A stretch of DNA of 64,000 nt from NCBI RefSeq assembly GCF_023821985.2, contig NZ_CP098805.1, positions 620,001 to 684,000 on the forward strand, read 5' to 3'. The notes under the pieces are model-generated. The model made no database searches. It saw only the letters and a program-made list of their open reading frames with translations, and was not told where the DNA came from. The stretch comes from Dyadobacter chenhuakuii. Its GTDB lineage: Bacteria; Bacteroidota; Bacteroidia; Cytophagales; Spirosomataceae. This document shows positions 60,538 through 64,000 of the stretch, one piece after another. The position numbers and the translations under genes are program-made. How positions within the stretch are numbered: position 1 is the stretch's first letter; each line of letters starts with the position of its first letter.

Positions 60538-61032
60538 ATGGATCAAAGAGAGATTTACCTTGTAGACGATTCGGCGGATCATAGATATCTTGTCCGGACA
60601 ATCTTTAACAAATTTCTTCCCAATTATCATGTGCGTTTTTTCCAAGGGGGCAGTGAATTATATCAATTTCTGATCCTGCAATCTTCCCCGGACTACGCCG
60701 GCAGACTTCCCGCGCTAATCATACTGGACCATCAAATGCCTGCCATCAGTGGGCTTGAAGTGCTGAAACTACTCCGCCGGACACCGGACAACGCAAAAAC
60801 AAAATGGAAGACCATGCCGATCGTTATCCTCAGCAATGACGATTCAAATGACATTATCAACAAATGTTACCTGGCAGGCGCTAATTCGTTTTTTCTGAAA
60901 CCCCAGGAATTTGAAGAGCTGCGATACATGTTGGAAACGATCTGTCACTATTGGATGGATTATAACAAGCTTCCACAGATCAGCCAGCCAAAAATTGAAC
61001 AGAAGCCAACAACGCTGGATCACGATGAATAA
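60538..61032 (+). CDS. Response regulator of the Rcp type with C-terminal extension
   Basis: A 164-residue protein. The receiver starts EIYLVDDSADHR with the acidic pair, has the phospho-acceptor in LIILDHQMPAISG (near residue 64), switch VILSNDD and lysine in FFLKPQEFEE. The last 30 residues form a short tail with no DNA-binding motif (PQISQPKIEQKPTTLD). It probably receives phosphate from a nearby or distant hybrid kinase; a PAS-rich hybrid kinase lies downstream on the opposite strand. Confidence 0.92.
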   Translation: MDQREIYLVDDSADHRYLVRTIFNKFLPNYHVRFFQGGSELYQFLILQSSPDYAGRLPALIILDHQMPAISGLEVLKLLRRTPDNAKTKWKTMPIVILSNDDSNDIINKCYLAGANSFFLKPQEFEELRYMLETICHYWMDYNKLPQISQPKIEQKPTTLDHDE

Positions 61033-61162
61033 CGCATTTGTTACCGCGTAATAATACCTGGCGGCTTGCCATTTAATAAGTGTAGAACCGTTTGATAACA
61101 CAAATACCGGATGTATGGCTCAATTTCGGTTATTTTGAACGTCACTCAAAACTATCAGAACC

Positions 61163-61519
61163 GTGGACAGTAATAGAGAGATCGGCGCGACGATCATATT
61201 ATTTGGAATGATAATTTTCTGGATCTTTTCCACTATCCGGAAAAATCACAGAGCAAAACAAAAGCAAAAAATCCTACGTGAAGGCATTGAAGCAAATGCA
61301 ACGGTCCTGAACATTAAACCGACCGGCGAGTATTTGAATAATTTACCCGAATACCAGATGAAAGTAAAAATCCAGCATCCGAAAGGCACGGACTTCGTTG
61401 CAGAAGTAACAGAAACATTGTCCTACTCCAAATACGATGCGATGAAACAAGGCAGCCAGGTGCTGGTTAAGTACGACCCGGAATATTACAAACGGGTAAT
61501 CTTTTTACAAACTGCCTGA
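61163..61519 (+). CDS. Small membrane protein with beta-rich domain
   Basis: A 118-residue protein beginning at GTG 61163. One N-terminal membrane helix (TIILFGMIIFWIFSTI) is followed by a basic linker (KNHRAKQKQK) and a soluble domain of about 80 residues with beta-strand pattern: GIEANATVLNIKPTGEY, YQMKVKIQHPKGTDF, KQGSQVLVKYDPEYY. This resembles DUF3592-type or OB-like small domains seen in membrane proteins of this group. The function is unknown. A terminator overlaps the end of the converging kinase gene. Confidence 0.75.
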   Translation: MDSNREIGATIILFGMIIFWIFSTIRKNHRAKQKQKILREGIEANATVLNIKPTGEYLNNLPEYQMKVKIQHPKGTDFVAEVTETLSYSKYDAMKQGSQVLVKYDPEYYKRVIFLQTA

Positions 61520-61575
61520 CACCTATACAAACATTAACAATCACACACCTATTCGCAATTTATTGCGGTTCCTTC

Positions 61576-61617
61576 AAGGCAACTTCCGGTCATCGGCGGT
61601 TGCCTTTATTTTTTTCT
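61576..61617 (+). terminator. Terminator after the small membrane protein gene
   Basis: AAGGCAAC and GTTGCCTT form a perfect 8-bp stem followed by TATTTTTTT. It overlaps the last codons of the hybrid kinase gene on the other strand. Confidence 0.85.
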
Positions 61618-63903
61618 GTAAGCAGCGATTTTCGTATATAATTCGTTGGGCGTGAAAGGTTTGCTGATGTAGTCGTTCATGCCTACTTTAAAGGCAATGT
61701 CCTTAATGTCCAGCATAGCCGAGGCGGTAAGTGCAATGATAGGAAGCTGTGCATATTTCGGGTCGGGCAGATACCGGATCTTTGCTGTGGCTTCGTAGCC
61801 GTCCATTTCGGGCATTTGCAAATCCATCAAAACAAGATCATAGTCATTCTGCTGCACGATTTCACAAGCGATAAGTCCGTTTTCGGCCACGTCGTAATCT
61901 ATTTCCCACTGCTTCATGAAGTTTTTCATCAGGAATATGTTGACCGCATTGTCTTCAACGATCAGCACTTTCATGCCTTTCAGACTCTTAATATCCGTAA
62001 CGGAGTGGCTGGTTTGGGCCGGAATCTGTTTTTCACTTAGTTTAAATGTAAGGCTGAAATAAAAGGCCGAACCTTCTCCTGGTTTGCTGCGCAGGTTAAT
62101 GGTGCTCTTCTGCAATTCCAGCAGTCTTTTTGTTATCGTAAGGCCAAGGCCCGAGCCTCCGTATTTTCTGGTCGTATCCGAAGTTGCCTGCGTGAAGCTG
62201 TCAAAGATGTTATCCAGCTTTTCAGACGGAATTCCGATTCCGGTATCTTGTATTTCAAAGTCAATGGTTACAGAATCCGGATCACGCTTTGCTATGGTGG
62301 CAGAAATTGTGACTTTTCCAAATTCGGTAAACTTCACAGCATTGCTTACCAGATTGGTGAGGATCTGGCCCAGGCGAACTGGGTCGCCTATTACATTGAG
62401 GTTAAGTGCCTCATCCACATTCAATTCAAGTGAGATCCCTTTCTCGTCGGCTCTTTGGATACTGCCGGAACGGATGTTTTCGAGTAATACGAGAATGTTA
62501 AAATCGACCTCTTCAAACTCAATTTTTCCGGCTTCTATCTTGCTGAAATCCAGGATATCATTGATAAGCACCAGCAGGTTTTCAGCCGAAAATTTCAGAA
62601 TGTTCAGATATTCCATCTGCTCCGGCTTCGGATCGTGTTGAAGCAGCAAATGCGTAAAACCGATCACTGCGTTCATAGGTGTCCGTATCTCATGGCTCAT
62701 CGTGGACAAAAACTGGGATTTCGCCACAGCCGCCATCTCTGCCTGTTCCTTCGCTTTGATCAGTTCCTGCTCATTTTTCTTTTGCGCATCAATGTCCATA
62801 ATGGCGCCGTAAAGCTTCACGACACGCCCGGTATGGTCGGCAAACGGCTTTCCTATGGCATGGATAAACTTGATCTTACCATCCGGAAGCACAATCCGCA
62901 GGTCAAAGCTCGCCGGGTTCAGGTTATTTACAGCATCCTTGATATGCGAAATGTATAAGTGCATATCATCCGGATGGATCATTTTAGAAAAAAGCTCCGT
63001 ATTCGGGCCCGTGGAATTGGGTTCGAGGCCAAAGATGCGGAATGCTTCATCGGACCAGTAATTCTGGTTGGTAACCAGGTCCGCTTCCCAACTTCCGCTG
63101 TGTGTAAGTTGTTGGGATTCAGCAAGCATGGCTTCGTTCCGCCTGATTAATTCTTCCGCATTTTTCCTGTGGCTGATGTCATGCCATACCACCAGGAGCA
63201 CCATCTTATCATCGACATGGACCGGATTCAACGTCACTTCTACCGGAAACTCATCGCCATCCAGGCGCCTATGGATCCATTCGAAGCGGTTATAACCCGT
63301 TTCGTGCGCAATGCGGTCCATTTCCAATGATTTTTCGTCAGAGCGCCTTCCGTCGGGCTGGAATTCAGGTGAAAATTTCGCGGGATGAATTGAGAGCAGC
63401 TCGCTCTTGTCCTTGCATCGCAGCATCGTTACGGCTGCTTTGTTGCAGTCTATGACGCCCTGGCTGTCAATCAGTAAATGAGCATCCGTTGAACGTTCAA
63501 AAACTACGCTCAGCTTTTCCCGCAGCGAATAGCGTTCGTGAATATCCGTGATGGACCCCACCATTCGCACCGGTTTTCCATCGATAAACTTGGCATTCCC
63601 GCAACATTCGAAATAGCGGTAACCTTTAAATTTTGTGCGCAGCCTGACCTGCACATTGTAGGGGATATTTTGTTCGAGCTGGGCATTGATTGCCGTTCTC
63701 ACAATTACCCGGTCGTCGGGATGGACGAGCATTTCTGTGAAATTCTCGTAACCCGGCGTAATTTCATCTGGCTGATATTCAAGAAGTTCGAAAAGCCGAT
63801 CTGACCAAGTCTGCTTATTTGTTTCAAAATCCCAATCCCATATTCCGGCATTTATACCGGAAATCACCATTTCCAAAGACTCGATTGTAAACACTGAACT
63901 CAT
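61606..63903 (-). CDS. PAS-rich hybrid sensor histidine kinase/response regulator
   Basis: A 765-residue soluble hybrid kinase. Three PAS/PAC modules occupy about residues 5-385: GINAGIWDWDFETNKQTWSD with FECCGNAKFIDGKPVRMVGS, a second with LLIDSQGVIDCNKAAVTMLR and FPVEVTLNPVH, and a third with GSWEADLVTNQNYWSDEAF and VVKLYGAIMDID. HisKA follows with the phospho-acceptor histidine near 410 in FLSTMSHEIRTPM, then HATPase (LTNLVSNAVKF, DTGIGIPSEK, GSGLGLTI). The C-terminal receiver has the aspartate in LVLMDLQMPEMDG (near 693). No membrane helix. It would relay phosphate internally and perhaps to separate receivers such as the one at 60.5 kb. Confidence 0.95.
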   Translation of the reverse strand: MSSVFTIESLEMVISGINAGIWDWDFETNKQTWSDRLFELLEYQPDEITPGYENFTEMLVHPDDRVIVRTAINAQLEQNIPYNVQVRLRTKFKGYRYFECCGNAKFIDGKPVRMVGSITDIHERYSLREKLSVVFERSTDAHLLIDSQGVIDCNKAAVTMLRCKDKSELLSIHPAKFSPEFQPDGRRSDEKSLEMDRIAHETGYNRFEWIHRRLDGDEFPVEVTLNPVHVDDKMVLLVVWHDISHRKNAEELIRRNEAMLAESQQLTHSGSWEADLVTNQNYWSDEAFRIFGLEPNSTGPNTELFSKMIHPDDMHLYISHIKDAVNNLNPASFDLRIVLPDGKIKFIHAIGKPFADHTGRVVKLYGAIMDIDAQKKNEQELIKAKEQAEMAAVAKSQFLSTMSHEIRTPMNAVIGFTHLLLQHDPKPEQMEYLNILKFSAENLLVLINDILDFSKIEAGKIEFEEVDFNILVLLENIRSGSIQRADEKGISLELNVDEALNLNVIGDPVRLGQILTNLVSNAVKFTEFGKVTISATIAKRDPDSVTIDFEIQDTGIGIPSEKLDNIFDSFTQATSDTTRKYGGSGLGLTITKRLLELQKSTINLRSKPGEGSAFYFSLTFKLSEKQIPAQTSHSVTDIKSLKGMKVLIVEDNAVNIFLMKNFMKQWEIDYDVAENGLIACEIVQQNDYDLVLMDLQMPEMDGYEATAKIRYLPDPKYAQLPIIALTASAMLDIKDIAFKVGMNDYISKPFTPNELYTKIAAYRKK

Positions 63904-64000
63904 TAGCTAACCTGTTCCAATATTCATCTAAATTAAGATAATTTATATTGCAATGTTACTGTTTGGAAGGTGAATTTGTAAAACTAGTTGGGCGATTTTT

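Overview
The window looks like chromosome of a Bacteroidota bacterium of the Cytophagales, probably Dyadobacter or a close relative. This rests on several things seen in the sequence: TAnnTTTG-type -7 promoter boxes, weak ribosome binding sites, C-terminal sorting-like modules of type IX secretion on two large secreted enzymes, and families common in that group (YtxJ, KaiBC-like clusters, Bat-type VWA/TPR genes, T9SS enzymes). The genus is an inference. No insertion sequence, prophage, CRISPR array or rRNA was seen.

Layout. 1-1.9 kb: a cut-off AraC-type regulator, an SDR oxidoreductase and a divergent MsrA. 2.0-2.4 kb: tRNA-Ser(GGA) followed by two decayed tRNA-like copies separated by terminators. 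2.4-6 kb: minus-strand unit of polysaccharide deacetylase, glycosyltransferase, TatD nuclease and asparaginase. 6.1-12.3 kb: glutamate synthase gltB-gltD. 12.6-15.8 kb: Bat-like VWA protein, TPR protein, purC and a STAS protein, read as one minus-strand unit. 15.9-16.3 kb: tRNA-Ser(GCU), tRNA-Pro(UGG), tRNA-Arg(UCU). 16.4-18.4 kb, just beyond the tRNAs: an island of small genes, with a HicB-like antitoxin and frameshifted HicA, a 70-residue gene bracketed by repeated palindromes, and an overlapping 59-aa/183-aa gene pair. 18.5-23.7 kb: a secreted GH9 glucanase, a lipoprotein, a small unknown and a single-domain response regulator.

23.9-37.8 kb is one large plus-strand cluster. Two tandem TldD-TldE protease pairs, whose TldD members carry twin-arginine signals, are followed by a DUF4159 protein, a MoxR ATPase, a DUF58 protein and three membrane proteins of BatA/DUF4175 type, one with a histidine-rich stretch. 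The likely theme is an exported metalloprotease coupled to a MoxR-type chaperone and membrane assembly. 37.8-39.2 kb: a MutS-like ATPase. 39.2-44.2 kb: a KaiC-KaiB-KaiB-histidine kinase gene run with two response regulators, and no kaiA. 44.4-46.6 kb: a sensor kinase and a DeoR regulator with a paired operator-like site.

46.9-52.2 kb: a PLP enzyme of the SelA fold with a Tat-like leader, YtxJ, a toxin-antitoxin-like pair and a T9SS sialate O-acetylesterase-like enzyme. 52.5-56.4 kb: DUF2958, a MhqO-like dioxygenase, MhqD-like hydrolase, pirin, a degenerate receiver and a Crp/Fnr regulator, suggesting quinone or oxidative stress handling. 56.5-64 kb: a DUF2383 stress protein, a small lipoprotein, a GH13 alpha-glucosidase, an MBL-fold hydrolase, a response regulator, a small membrane protein and a PAS-rich hybrid kinase.

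The two most interesting systems are the duplicated Tat-TldDE/MoxR/Bat cluster and the KaiC-KaiB-KaiB-kinase cluster. All functional statements come from reading motifs by eye; no database search was run.
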